Assembly: GCA_023439505.1 (NCBI GenBank) | Contig: JAEXNR010000028.1 | Location: forward strand, 36,586-100,585 | Direction: 5' to 3' | DNA from: Bacillota bacterium | Lineage (GTDB): Bacteria > Bacillota > Clostridia > Lachnospirales > Lachnospiraceae | DNA length: 64,000 bases | Shown here: in pieces, positions 27,655 to 36,481 of the stretch | Layout: each line of letters begins with the position of its first letter | Numbering within the stretch: position 1 is the first letter of the stretch | Translations under genes and position numbers: made by a program | The notes under the pieces: model-generated | Database searches by the model: none | Seen by the model: only the letters and a program-made list of their open reading frames with translations | What the model was told of the DNA's origin: nothing

Positions 27655-28500
27655 TTATATATATTCATTGATGAACTCTTCTAATTTGGAAGGTTCTAAC
27701 TTCAGATCCAGTAATGGAGTTCCTTGTTTTAACAGGTCATTTTTTTGATGGAAGGTTTCCTTCACGGATTTATAAAGGATACCGATGGGAATATGATCAT
27801 CAAACTCAAGGGCTTTTAACAGTGCATGTTCTTTACTGGAGGGGTCATAGGAAGCATCTAGCTCATAAACACGCTTGTGATACCAGGCGAAGGTATTAGT
27901 TTTATTGAAACTGACACAGGGTTGGAGAATATCGATCAGTGCATAGCCCGGGTATTGAATGGCCTCCTTCATCAGTGCAATCAGATGATCTTTATGGCCG
28001 GTGAAGGCTCTGGCAACAAAACCGGCTCCGGCGGCAATTGCAAGCAGTACCGGGTTTAATGGTTCATTATGATTGCCGTCTGTCTGGACGCCTGTAACAA
28101 AGCCTTCCATAGAGGTGGGTGATGCCTGGCCTTTTGTCAGACCGTAGATCTGATTGTCATGAACAAAATGAGTAATGTCAACATTGCGTCTGATATTATG
28201 CAGAAAATGATTGCCGCCTTCTCCGTAAGAATCCCCATCACCGGTATTAACAATTACCGTAAGTTTTTCATTGGCGATTTTAGCGGCGGCCGCAGCGGGA
28301 AGGGAGCGTCCGTGTAAACCGCAAAAGGCGTTGGTGTTAATGTATTGAGGGGTCTTTGCGGCCTGACCGATCCCGGCGGCAACCAGAACCTCGCAAGGAT
28401 GTTTTCCCAGTTCCTCCAGTGCGGTTTTTAAGCATTCCAGGATCACAGCATTGCCGCATCCGGGGCACCAGGCTGTTTCAAAAGTGCAAAATTTGCTCAT
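27655..28500 (-). CDS. korB: 2-oxoacid:ferredoxin oxidoreductase, beta subunit
   Basis: 281 residues. The thiamine pyrophosphate motif GDGDSYGEGGNHFLHNIRRN begins near residue 88, and cysteines in WCPGCGN (12, 15) plus later ones (FCGLHG, QPCVSFN) can hold one [4Fe-4S] cluster. This matches KorB/VorB-type beta subunits that decarboxylate 2-oxoglutarate, pyruvate or branched 2-oxoacids to acyl-CoA and reduce ferredoxin. The start overlaps the stop of the alpha gene by 4 bases. No separate ferredoxin-like delta subunit is present, as in the two-subunit class. Substrate not certain. Confidence 0.85.
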   Translation of the reverse strand: MSKFCTFETAWCPGCGNAVILECLKTALEELGKHPCEVLVAAGIGQAAKTPQYINTNAFCGLHGRSLPAAAAAKIANEKLTVIVNTGDGDSYGEGGNHFLHNIRRNVDITHFVHDNQIYGLTKGQASPTSMEGFVTGVQTDGNHNEPLNPVLLAIAAGAGFVARAFTGHKDHLIALMKEAIQYPGYALIDILQPCVSFNKTNTFAWYHKRVYELDASYDPSSKEHALLKALEFDDHIPIGILYKSVKETFHQKNDLLKQGTPLLDLKLEPSKLEEFINEYI

Positions 28501-30167
28501 TTGAATTCCTCCTTCCTGATACGTTGAATGATTTCTTCCCCGGATATCTGACGCCCGTCATATTTTAGAATATGACAGTCGCAGTTGATACCTGTTGTTT
28601 CCCTGATAAGGCTTGCAAGCTGTCCGGTGGCATTTTGCTCGATATTGATGATATGTTTTGCCTTCTTTGCTTTTTGCCTAAGAAGGGTTTGGGGAAGAGG
28701 GAAGATGTCTCCGAAAATCAATGCAGCATAGCGATCCCCTTCCTCCCGATTCAAAAGCTGTACGGCTTCGGAGACCGGTCCCCAGGTGGAGCCCCATCCA
28801 AGGAGCAGAATGTCAAAATTCTCATCACCGACGAAATCGGGTTCATTGAGGTCCTGTTCCAAACCTTCCAATTTTTTCATACGCTTATCCATCATTTGCG
28901 TTCTTACACTGCCAGACTCCGTGATATGACCGCTTTCATCATGTTCATCACTGTCACTTACGACCGGATGTATCGATTTGCCGGGAATAAGACGGGGGGA
29001 GATACCGGTTTGAGTGTATCCATATCTCAGGTACTCGGGTTCCGTATCAGATTCTCCCGTCGGTTCTGACAAAACCAGGGGTGCAAACTCATAAGGCTTT
29101 ACCGTAAACGAGGCATCCCCAATGTATTGGTCACTTAAGAGGATAACCGGTATCTGATACTTTTCAGCCAGATGAAAGGCACGAATGGTCTGATAGTAGG
29201 CATCCTCTGCATTTCTTAAAGCAATTACCATACGGGGGAATTCACCGTGGGATGCATAAATCATAAACTTTAGATCACTTTGTTCCGTTCGGGTAGGAAG
29301 TCCGGTGGCCGGTCCCGGCCGCTGGACATTAAGGACTACCAGCGGAATCTCCGCTATTCCAGACAGACCCAGCGCCTCCACCATTAGCGAAAAGCCACCG
29401 CCGGAGGTTCCGGTCATAGCTCTGGCCCCCGCATAGGATGCTCCAATGGCCATATTAATGGCAGCAATTTCATCTTCTGCCTGCTCCACCACCAGCTTTG
29501 CTTCCTTACTTAAGGGAGCAAGGGTTTCCATTACGGTTGTTGAGGGAGACATAGGGTATGCACAGTAGAATCTGAGTCCGGCAGCAATTGCACCCAGAGC
29601 AACTGCTTTGCTTGCCGACAGCAACATCCAGTCCCCGTAGATCCCTTCCAGATGGGGATAGCGAATTTCAACTGCATCATAGCCGATCCTTAATGCCTCC
29701 AGATTTTTCTCAAGGTATTGCTCTTTGATAAAAGCAGGATAGACATTTCTTGCGGATTTAGTTTGCTCACCAAATAGTTTCAATATCGCACCTATCGCAA
29801 CACTACCGGACAGGCGGGGATTTCCAAGTGCTCTGGCCATATCGTCCATGGCAAGTCTGATCGTCCTGGAATCATCCGTGGTAAGTTCGGGATTGCACAG
29901 GATAAAACCATTTTCTTTTAATTCCTGTCTATGTAACCGGATGGTTTCCTCATCCAGGGCAATGATGCCATCCAACTGATTGCTGTGAGAGAGTACCGGT
30001 TGTATACCAAATCTTATGAGGGTAAAGTTATGTCCGCCACGAATCCGGGACATGAAATCTCTCACGGTTAATACAAAATAACCTGATCTTTTTAAGAGCT
30101 TTTCCAAAATAGCAGTTGTGGTGTCGATGCCCTGACCGGCGGCACCACCAATTAATAAATTATACAA
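28497..30167 (-). CDS. korA: 2-oxoacid:ferredoxin oxidoreductase, fused gamma-alpha subunit
   Basis: 556 residues. Residues 1-180 form the gamma domain (start LLIGGAAGQGIDTTTAIL), and the rest is the alpha domain with the pyrimidine-binding region (YPMSPSTTVME, VEQAEDEIAAINMAIGASYAG, TGTSGGGFSLM) and a C-terminal domain (LLLGWGSTWGP). This gamma-alpha fusion with a separate beta is the KorAB layout. The enzyme supplies reduced ferredoxin in the cytoplasm. It lies 27 bases after the desulfoferrodoxin gene, so it could power the oxygen-defence enzymes encoded around it (inference). Confidence 0.87.
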   Translation of the reverse strand: MYNLLIGGAAGQGIDTTTAILEKLLKRSGYFVLTVRDFMSRIRGGHNFTLIRFGIQPVLSHSNQLDGIIALDEETIRLHRQELKENGFILCNPELTTDDSRTIRLAMDDMARALGNPRLSGSVAIGAILKLFGEQTKSARNVYPAFIKEQYLEKNLEALRIGYDAVEIRYPHLEGIYGDWMLLSASKAVALGAIAAGLRFYCAYPMSPSTTVMETLAPLSKEAKLVVEQAEDEIAAINMAIGASYAGARAMTGTSGGGFSLMVEALGLSGIAEIPLVVLNVQRPGPATGLPTRTEQSDLKFMIYASHGEFPRMVIALRNAEDAYYQTIRAFHLAEKYQIPVILLSDQYIGDASFTVKPYEFAPLVLSEPTGESDTEPEYLRYGYTQTGISPRLIPGKSIHPVVSDSDEHDESGHITESGSVRTQMMDKRMKKLEGLEQDLNEPDFVGDENFDILLLGWGSTWGPVSEAVQLLNREEGDRYAALIFGDIFPLPQTLLRQKAKKAKHIINIEQNATGQLASLIRETTGINCDCHILKYDGRQISGEEIIQRIRKEEFK

Positions 30168-30194
30168 TGTGTCGCCTCCCTGATTCTACTTAAT

Positions 30195-30566
30195 TTAGAA
30201 ATCTGCTTTCCATAGACCGTGCAGATTGCAGTATTCATATATGGTGCCGGATTCTGTTTCGTTGAATTCTGCCCTCGGCTCTTCTCCCGGCTGTAAAAAT
30301 TTAAATTCCACCTTATCCTCGGCGGCGAGCGCGATCCATTCGATATGATGTTCCGGAAGCATCGGATGAAGCGTAGAGCCGATGGCTGCTTTTATCTTCC
30401 CTTTCTCTTTCGTAACAGCAGGCACATGCTTTTCCTGAGCAGCGTCCGTTGCATTTGCCGTCAGTTTTTTCATACTTTCACCACAACAGGTAAGAGTGCC
30501 GCCTCCATCTTTAATCTTAGCTACCATGTTTCCACATTCTGAACAACGATAAAATTCTACTTTCAT
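30195..30566 (-). CDS. Desulfoferrodoxin (superoxide reductase, 2Fe type)
   Basis: 123 residues. The N-terminal desulforedoxin-like part has CSEC and TCC, giving a Cys4 iron site, and the superoxide reductase centre has His in EKHVPA, GSTLHPMLPEHH and Cys/His in YCNLHG, the known His4Cys set. The KHVP motif holds the catalytic Lys. The enzyme reduces superoxide to peroxide, which rubrerythrin from the same gene run can then remove. It follows the encapsulin gene by 111 bases. No targeting peptide is seen at its C-terminus. Confidence 0.93.
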   Translation of the reverse strand: MKVEFYRCSECGNMVAKIKDGGGTLTCCGESMKKLTANATDAAQEKHVPAVTKEKGKIKAAIGSTLHPMLPEHHIEWIALAAEDKVEFKFLQPGEEPRAEFNETESGTIYEYCNLHGLWKADF

Positions 30567-30677
30567 TTTGTTAACCTCACTTTTTATTTTTATGTTTTGC
30601 TTTAATCAGTTTTAATTTACTTAACTAATGATAATATGAATGAAAACAGTAATTTTATACTTGACATATAAAATTCT

Positions 30678-31493
30678 TTACTCAAACAAAATAATAGCTT
30701 CTTTGCGCTTAATTCTTAACAAGAGACTTTCCAGAATACGAAAACTGTGATTCAAATCTTTTTGCTCCAGATAAGCGGTAGAAAGATCCTGTCCAATCAC
30801 CAGATCCATATTGCGTGCATCACAACAGATCATTGCCGCAGTATTGGCTTTCAGAACAGAGGAGCTGTAAACATGGTCATGGAGCATTTTACGGATACGA
30901 TCAATCTCTAACAGCCCGGTGCCCGGCTGAATTCGCTGAAGCTTTAGTAAAACATCAGGACTGACGAGTAAAACATAAGTTCCATAGATATGATTGGATG
31001 CAAAAAGTCCCAATGCAGCAGCAATATCAGAAAATGCATTTTCTCCTTCCGACCAATCGGATTTGTTCAACTTCCCGATTCCCTTTGCATTAAGCAATCC
31101 TTCGTATCCGTGTGTTTCGTTCCCGTAGAAGAGGAAATGATCCTCTTTTCTGGCACAGTATTCACCTGCAATTACGGCTTTGGAAAGATCAACGGGATAA
31201 CCAAACTGAGCACTTCTTTCCAAATCCCTGGCCAGCAATGTAAAATCATCATATAGAACAGGAATCTCAACATATTTTCTTCCTTTTGTGGTTATGAAGC
31301 CATCCTCGAATTCTTCTTCGACGGATGTGGCGTCATCAACAGGGATACTATCCTTACCAATACCAAGCGGACCGTATATATGTAGGAACTTTCTGCCGAT
31401 AAGAAGACTTCGGACGGTATTCACTATGGCCGAATCGATCTCGTTCCATAATTCCTCTGAGATTGAAGCATTTTCTCTTGATAAATAACTCAT
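30678..31493 (-). CDS. Encapsulin shell protein (family 1, linocin M18 type)
   Basis: 271 residues, the usual length of family 1 encapsulins, which fold like the HK97 phage capsid and assemble into closed 24-42 nm protein shells. Recognisable blocks are the N-terminal ISEELWNEIDSAIVNTVRS, the RKFLHIYGPLG segment, RDLERSAQFGYPVDLSKAV and the C-terminal half with YLEQKDLNHSFRILESLLL. The partner gene just upstream, 22 bases away, encodes a ferritin-like cargo with a targeting peptide. No phage genes are around, so this is a nanocompartment rather than prophage capsid. Confidence 0.95.
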   Translation of the reverse strand: MSYLSRENASISEELWNEIDSAIVNTVRSLLIGRKFLHIYGPLGIGKDSIPVDDATSVEEEFEDGFITTKGRKYVEIPVLYDDFTLLARDLERSAQFGYPVDLSKAVIAGEYCARKEDHFLFYGNETHGYEGLLNAKGIGKLNKSDWSEGENAFSDIAAALGLFASNHIYGTYVLLVSPDVLLKLQRIQPGTGLLEIDRIRKMLHDHVYSSSVLKANTAAMICCDARNMDLVIGQDLSTAYLEQKDLNHSFRILESLLLRIKRKEAIILFE

Positions 31494-31515
31494 ACGTTTT
31501 CCCTTCCTTCCCTTT

Positions 31516-31887
31516 TTACTTTGACAGTAAACTACCCACGGTAAATGAATTGGATGCTTCTGAGGAGACTTGTGCTGGAGAGGTTACAATTCCAAGATCA
31601 TGAAGCATTTCCTTAACCTCAGATTCTCCCGAGGCAAAGAGCTCTGCTTCCCTGGGATCAAGGAGTTGCAGCAGGGTCATTAATTCACCTACATGGGCTT
31701 TTTCTTCATCCCTGATATCACTGATTACTTTCTTTGCAATCTCTTCCGTCGTTGCCTGCACATGGGCATCATAGACATAAATCGCTTCCAGTTCTCCTGC
31801 AATATCAAGGCGAATTGCTTGAATGAGTTCTTCCTTTGTCATCTTTCTTTCAATATTTCCCTGAAACGGATTGGCAAATGCCGGCAT
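31516..31887 (-). CDS. Encapsulated ferritin-like cargo protein (EncFtn) with encapsulin targeting peptide
   Basis: 123 residues. It begins MPAFANPFQGN, the hallmark of these cargo proteins. Residues Glu32, Tyr39, Glu62 and His65 stand at the same positions as the ferroxidase-centre residues reported for Rhodospirillum rubrum EncFtn, which oxidises Fe(II) as an annular decamer. The C-terminus, after a flexible Ser-rich linker, ends FTVGSLLSK, matching the targeting peptide consensus that docks inside the shell. AGGAGG precedes the start. It is the first gene of a six-gene run and has a clear promoter. Confidence 0.95.
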   Translation of the reverse strand: MPAFANPFQGNIERKMTKEELIQAIRLDIAGELEAIYVYDAHVQATTEEIAKKVISDIRDEEKAHVGELMTLLQLLDPREAELFASGESEVKEMLHDLGIVTSPAQVSSEASNSFTVGSLLSK

Positions 31888-31933
31888 TATAATATACCTC
31901 CTGAATTAATTAATAATAATAACTGTTACTGAT

Positions 31934-31961
31934 ATTATAACATGAATATTTTCCTTTGCAA
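31934..31961 (-). promoter_or_regulatory. SigA-type promoter of the encapsulin operon
   Basis: Read on the minus strand: TTGCAA (31956-31961), 16-base spacer, TATAAT (31934-31939), about 47 bases before the EncFtn start. The rest of the 333-base gap to the divergent peroxidase gene is AT-rich; I see no clear PerR or Fur box. Confidence 0.65.
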
Positions 31962-32220
31962 GTGTTTTCTTGTAAAATTATGAAAAATTAAGCCGGATTA
32001 CATAGTATATGCAGAAAAAAGATTGATATGTTACTGAATTTGATTAAAACTTCTAAGGATATCATTATAATATAATATGAATATAAATATATTATAAAAA
32101 AGTTATAAAGATATAAAAATATTGACAAATAAGTTGACAAATACGAACAAAGGAAATAAAATGAGAACTATAAATAATAAGGATACAATTTAATTGTATA
32201 CAATTGAAAGGAAGAGCGAA

Positions 32221-32694
32221 ATGACGATTTATGATTTTCAGGTAAAAGATGCGGCTGGTAATTTGGTAAACATGGAGCGCTATCGCGGGAAAGTGCTGCT
32301 GATTATCAATTCTGCAACCGCATGTGGATTTACACCACAATACGCAGGTCTGCAAAAACTGTATGAGAAGTACCGGGATCAGGAATTTGAAATACTTGAC
32401 TTCCCCTGTAATCAGTTTGGGCATCAGGCACCTGGAACCGAGGAAGAAATAAAGAGCTTTTGTGAAACCCGTTTTGGTATAACTTTTCCGTTATTTTCAA
32501 AAATAGAGGTGAATGGCCAACAGGAAGAACCGTTATATCGATATTTGAAATCCCGTCAAAAGGGTGTCATGGGTGAAAAAATCAAATGGAATTTCACCAA
32601 GTTTCTTATAGACCGGGAAGGCAATGTAATTGATCGTTTTGCTCCTACAACTACACCGGAGAAAATCGATGAGAGAATTAAGGAATTACTATAA
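32221..32694 (+). CDS. Glutathione peroxidase-family thiol peroxidase (Cys type)
   Basis: 157 residues. Peroxidatic Cys35 replaces selenocysteine in SATACGFTPQY; Gln65 (FPCNQF), Trp123 and Asn124 (KWNF) complete the catalytic tetrad. Cys81 in SFCETRFG is the likely resolving cysteine of thioredoxin-dependent members, so glutathione is probably not the reductant. ATG 32221 follows GAAAGGAAG. It is divergent from the encapsulin operon and lies 119 bases before an OhrR-like regulator gene. Confidence 0.9.
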   Translation: MTIYDFQVKDAAGNLVNMERYRGKVLLIINSATACGFTPQYAGLQKLYEKYRDQEFEILDFPCNQFGHQAPGTEEEIKSFCETRFGITFPLFSKIEVNGQQEEPLYRYLKSRQKGVMGEKIKWNFTKFLIDREGNVIDRFAPTTTPEKIDERIKELL

Positions 32695-32813
32695 AGAATA
32701 AGATTTACGAAAACAGCACTTGATGTTACGAGCAGATTGTGGTAAATATAATGGAATACAACGTACTGCTGTAAAACTGTTGATGTTTTATGAGTACAGA
32801 AATGAGGAATATC

Positions 32814-33254
32814 ATGGAAAACACAGAAAAGGAATACGATAATTTAAAGTTAGCGAATCAATTATGTTTTCCTCTTTATGCCTGCTCGAAAGAAATTGTT
32901 CGAAAATACAGACCGTTTCTGGAAGTACTGGACTTGACCTATACCCAATACATTACAATGATGGTAATGTGGGAGCAAAAAGAGATAAATGTCAAGTCAC
33001 TTGGTGACTGCTTATACCTTGACTCGGGAACGCTGACTCCGGTCCTGAAAAAGCTGGAGGAAAAGGGCTATCTTACAAGACAGCGATCAAGGGAAGATGA
33101 ACGAAATCTATGCGTCTCCATCACAGAAAAGGGCGAGGAACTAAAGGAACGGGTGGCTCATATCCCCAACTTAATTGCTCAGTGTGTCAACCTGGAACCG
33201 GAGGAAGCAAAATTCTTATATCAGATTCTGTATAAAATATTAAAGCAACTATAG
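32814..33254 (+). CDS. MarR/OhrR-like organic peroxide sensor
   Basis: 146 residues, the length of Bacillus OhrR. The reactive cysteine is in NQLCFPLYA (Cys18), matching OhrR Cys15, with a second, Cys24, nearby. The winged helix includes LYLDSGTLTPVLKKLEEKGYL and the wing RSREDERN. OhrR proteins repress peroxide-resistance genes until the cysteine is oxidised by organic hydroperoxide. ATG 32814 with GAGGAA upstream is preferred over ATG 32790 and 32802. The adjacent peroxidase gene is the obvious target; no ohr gene is in the window. Confidence 0.85.
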   Translation: MENTEKEYDNLKLANQLCFPLYACSKEIVRKYRPFLEVLDLTYTQYITMMVMWEQKEINVKSLGDCLYLDSGTLTPVLKKLEEKGYLTRQRSREDERNLCVSITEKGEELKERVAHIPNLIAQCVNLEPEEAKFLYQILYKILKQL

Positions 33255-33341
33255 CTTAAAATAAGCAGATATATAGAAAAGCAGTCAAGCTTTTTCCTGA
33301 TATTACGAATTATTAGGAATGAAATTTTAATGAGGCTGTTG

Positions 33342-33372
33342 CAGCCAGGCGTCTTTAGCGAACGCCTGGCTG
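33342..33372. terminator. GC-rich stem-loop between convergent genes
   Basis: Perfect 11-bp stem (33342-33352 with 33362-33372), 9-base loop, between the OhrR-like gene and the minus-strand GH127 gene. T tracts are poor. Confidence 0.5.
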
Positions 33373-33381
33373 TACATCCGA

Positions 33382-35340
33382 TTACCTGGATCTGACCCAT
33401 ACCAGCATTTCTCCCAGGGATCTGTTTGCCCATGTATAATAGGGAATCCAGGTCAAAGTCTTTTTCTTATAGGAATTTTTCTGATAAAAGTCATACAAAG
33501 TGTCTTTGCAGAAGTCATCTGTATTTAACAGATATCCATCGGATTCAATCTGTACAATGCCTCCGAGAATATTCTCTTCATACCGGTATGAGAATTGTGG
33601 TGTATCGGGTAAGGTCAATAAATTCAGATCAGGTCCGTTATCCTCCTCTTCCAGGCAATATACGATGGGACCTCTCATGACTGACACCTTTCCGGTATTT
33701 TCCCGAACCATGGGATTGGAGCAGATGACCTCAACCGGCATATTCATATGTAATTGTATCAACGAACCATCTGTCCAATCATCAGAGAGAATCAGATAAC
33801 CGTCTTTTACCATATCATTGCTAACTACTAATTTTTTTCCATCTTTCCATATACTGTATTCCCTGCACCAGCCCGGAATGCGAAGTGCAATTGAAGCTGT
33901 TACCTTCTCCTCAGGGGATAATCGAATTTCAATCTCTTCGTTCCATGGATAACGGGTGGTGATATTGATCTTGGTTTTTATTCCGTGAAGGTATACTGTA
34001 CTGTCATTGCCAATATAGAGATGAATATATAAGGCGGTATCATTTTGTGTATAGATGTATCCGGCAAGAGAGGTAATGGTACGAGAAAGATTTGGAGGGC
34101 AGCAGGCACAACCGAACCATCTCTGTCGCTGTGGTTTTACATGCCTTCTCAGCTGGTCTTTTTCGCAGGCTTCCGGAACAACTTCTAACGGATTAACATA
34201 AAAAAATCTTGTACCGTCAAGGGAAATTCCGCTGATAATCCCATTGTATAACACCTTCTCCATAACGTCAGCATATTGGCGTTTTGGGTGGATTCGCAGC
34301 ATTCTGTGTGAGAAGAACAGAAGGCCGATGGATGCACAGGTTTCACCGTAAACAGTATCGTTTGGCAGATCATAATCGAAGGTAAAGGATTCTCCATAAG
34401 CGCAGGACCCGATGGCTCCGGTTATGTACATCCGTTTTGTAGCAATATTATTCCATAATTTCCGGCAGGTTTGATATAGGGCATCATCCATAGTCTCTCT
34501 GGCAATGTCTGCCATGCCGGAGTACAAATAGACAGCTCTGACAGCATGCCCTTCCGCTTTGTCATGTTGCAGGACAGGTAATCCCGCCTGATAATACTGA
34601 TATTGAAAATAACTGTCTTTCCAAGGGAAAACAGCGCCGTTTTCCTCTTCTTCCAGTTTGAAATACAGGGGCTGCTGACCTCTTTGCTCAATAAAATACC
34701 GAGCCAGCTTTAAGTGTTTCTCATCTTTGGTTATCTGGTAGAGCTTCATTAATGCCATTTCAAGAACCTCATGCCCGGGATAGCCCTTCTTCTTTTCCGG
34801 CTCCGGTCCAAAGATGCTGTCAATATGGGCAACAAAACGGATCATGGCATCTATAAACTTTGATTTTCCGGTAGCCTGGTAATATGCAACAGCCGCTTCC
34901 AGCATATGACCGGCACAGTACAGCTCATGGTTGTTCATCAGATCGGTCCATCTTTTATCCAGGCCGTGGATAATATAATAGGTATTTAAATAACCGTCCT
35001 CCTGCTGGGCACTGACAATTAAATCAATTACACCATCAACGGTTTCTTCTAAATTGGGATCTTTTTGCCATAGGAGTAAGTAGGCAGCTGCTTCAATCCA
35101 TTTGGCAAGATCACTGTCTTGAAATACAAACCCCCCAAATTCACCTTTCTCTATTCGAGCAGCGATTTTAAAATTTTTAATACAATGGCTTGGCTGGGCA
35201 TCTGGGATACGATCGTTCAAAGCTTCCCATTGATAGGGAATGATTTTGTCCTTTGCCAGTTTCATATAATTATTCCAGAAGGGATCTTGAATAGTTACCT
35301 GTTGTAAGGATAAATAATTGGAAAAATATTCTTTTTGCAT
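33382..35340 (-). CDS. GH127 beta-L-arabinofuranosidase (DUF1680)
   Basis: 652 residues, intracellular, no signal peptide. The (alpha/alpha)6 barrel of GH127 is recognised by QDSDLAKWIEAAAYLL, HELYCAGHMLEAAVAYY and GHEVLEMALMKLY. The zinc-thiolate active site of this family is present: Glu and Cys in YGETCASIG and two cysteines in FGCACCPPN, one of which is the nucleophile. It releases L-arabinofuranose from beta-1,2-linked arabino-oligosaccharides, as on plant extensin. Divergent to an AraC regulator and next to a sugar importer. Some GH127 members have other beta-L-sugars as substrate. Confidence 0.88.
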   Translation of the reverse strand: MQKEYFSNYLSLQQVTIQDPFWNNYMKLAKDKIIPYQWEALNDRIPDAQPSHCIKNFKIAARIEKGEFGGFVFQDSDLAKWIEAAAYLLLWQKDPNLEETVDGVIDLIVSAQQEDGYLNTYYIIHGLDKRWTDLMNNHELYCAGHMLEAAVAYYQATGKSKFIDAMIRFVAHIDSIFGPEPEKKKGYPGHEVLEMALMKLYQITKDEKHLKLARYFIEQRGQQPLYFKLEEEENGAVFPWKDSYFQYQYYQAGLPVLQHDKAEGHAVRAVYLYSGMADIARETMDDALYQTCRKLWNNIATKRMYITGAIGSCAYGESFTFDYDLPNDTVYGETCASIGLLFFSHRMLRIHPKRQYADVMEKVLYNGIISGISLDGTRFFYVNPLEVVPEACEKDQLRRHVKPQRQRWFGCACCPPNLSRTITSLAGYIYTQNDTALYIHLYIGNDSTVYLHGIKTKINITTRYPWNEEIEIRLSPEEKVTASIALRIPGWCREYSIWKDGKKLVVSNDMVKDGYLILSDDWTDGSLIQLHMNMPVEVICSNPMVRENTGKVSVMRGPIVYCLEEEDNGPDLNLLTLPDTPQFSYRYEENILGGIVQIESDGYLLNTDDFCKDTLYDFYQKNSYKKKTLTWIPYYTWANRSLGEMLVWVRSR

Positions 35341-35469
35341 AATGACACCTCCAAGTGTTCTAAAGTGATAGACAAATAATGGAATTCAATTTATAATCTA
35401 TGTATATGATAGATAAATTGGGATTGTAAATCAACTATCAGAATAATATAAAAGGTGGATAAAACTTAT

Positions 35470-36345
35470 ATGAGATATTTTTTGACAATAGGGAATGATC
35501 CAATCCAATACATTTCCAGCGGGAATTTAATTAGTAAACGGGAATTTCTTCATCCAAAGCGCAATATTGACACCTTTGTCCTGATTATGGTAAAGGAAGG
35601 GATCTTGTATATCGCTCAGAACGGGATTAATTATGAGATTCATCCTAAGCAATACATAGTTCTGCATGCAAATGAAGAGCATTATGGATACCGGCCGTCG
35701 GCATGCAAATTATCTTATAACTGGGTGCATTTTACTGTTTTCGGTAAGATAAGTACCATAGAGGGTGATAGTCATGAGTTGGAGCATTATATGAGTGATC
35801 TTATGGATTCCGGGCAAAACTTTTATGTTATGCCGGAGTATGGGGAGATTGCCCTGACCAAGAGAGCACCTTTGCTGTTTAATCAGCTTCTGGATTTGTC
35901 AAGGCAGGAACTGATATATTCCAGGCAGATGGTTCATTATGCTCTTAGCTTACTGGTCATGGAGATCACCCAGGAATTCATCGAGATGACGCATCAAAGA
36001 GCAAAGAATATTCCTCAAAATATCGGGATCATCATGGAATGGATTAAAGCAAATTACTACAGACCCCTTTCGGTAGTGGAGATCGCCGGTGAATTCGGAT
36101 ATAATGCGGATTATTTGTCCGCAGCATTCAAAAAGGCAACAGGACACTCTCTGGTACACTTTATCAATAAGACAAGGATTGATATTTCAAAGGCACTGAT
36201 TACCGATTATAATGTATCAATTAAGGAGGCAGCTTATTCCTGCGGCTTTCCGGACGAGAAGTATTTTATGAAGACCTTTAAGAAATATGAGGACATGACA
36301 CCATCTCAGTACAAAAAAGCATTTACAAAGAAAATGATAAATTAA
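35470..36345 (+). CDS. AraC-family transcriptional regulator
   Basis: 291 residues: an N-terminal cupin-like sugar-binding domain (about 1-160, with HPKQYIVLHANEEHYGY) and two C-terminal helix-turn-helix motifs (WIKANYYRPLSVVEIAGEFGY and IKEAAYSCGFPDEKYFMKTFKK). AAAGGTGG sits 11-12 bases before ATG 35470. It is divergent to the GH127 gene and upstream of a YesM/YesN pair, so it likely senses an arabinose-containing sugar and activates one or both sides. Confidence 0.85.
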   Translation: MRYFLTIGNDPIQYISSGNLISKREFLHPKRNIDTFVLIMVKEGILYIAQNGINYEIHPKQYIVLHANEEHYGYRPSACKLSYNWVHFTVFGKISTIEGDSHELEHYMSDLMDSGQNFYVMPEYGEIALTKRAPLLFNQLLDLSRQELIYSRQMVHYALSLLVMEITQEFIEMTHQRAKNIPQNIGIIMEWIKANYYRPLSVVEIAGEFGYNADYLSAAFKKATGHSLVHFINKTRIDISKALITDYNVSIKEAAYSCGFPDEKYFMKTFKKYEDMTPSQYKKAFTKKMIN

Positions 36346-36481
36346 ATAAAGAATAAATTTGGGGGTAAGTTAGATGATGTATTAAAGGATACAGAATGAA
36401 TTGATCCATAAAATTACAAAATTTGAAGGCATTTGTTTTAACAATCAAAGGGAATTGCCGGTTAAAAGAAAGGGAAAGTAT

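Noticed and set aside
30678..31493. Prophage capsid protein
   Set aside because: No portal, terminase or tail genes nearby; the adjacent cargo gene with a targeting peptide identifies an encapsulin.
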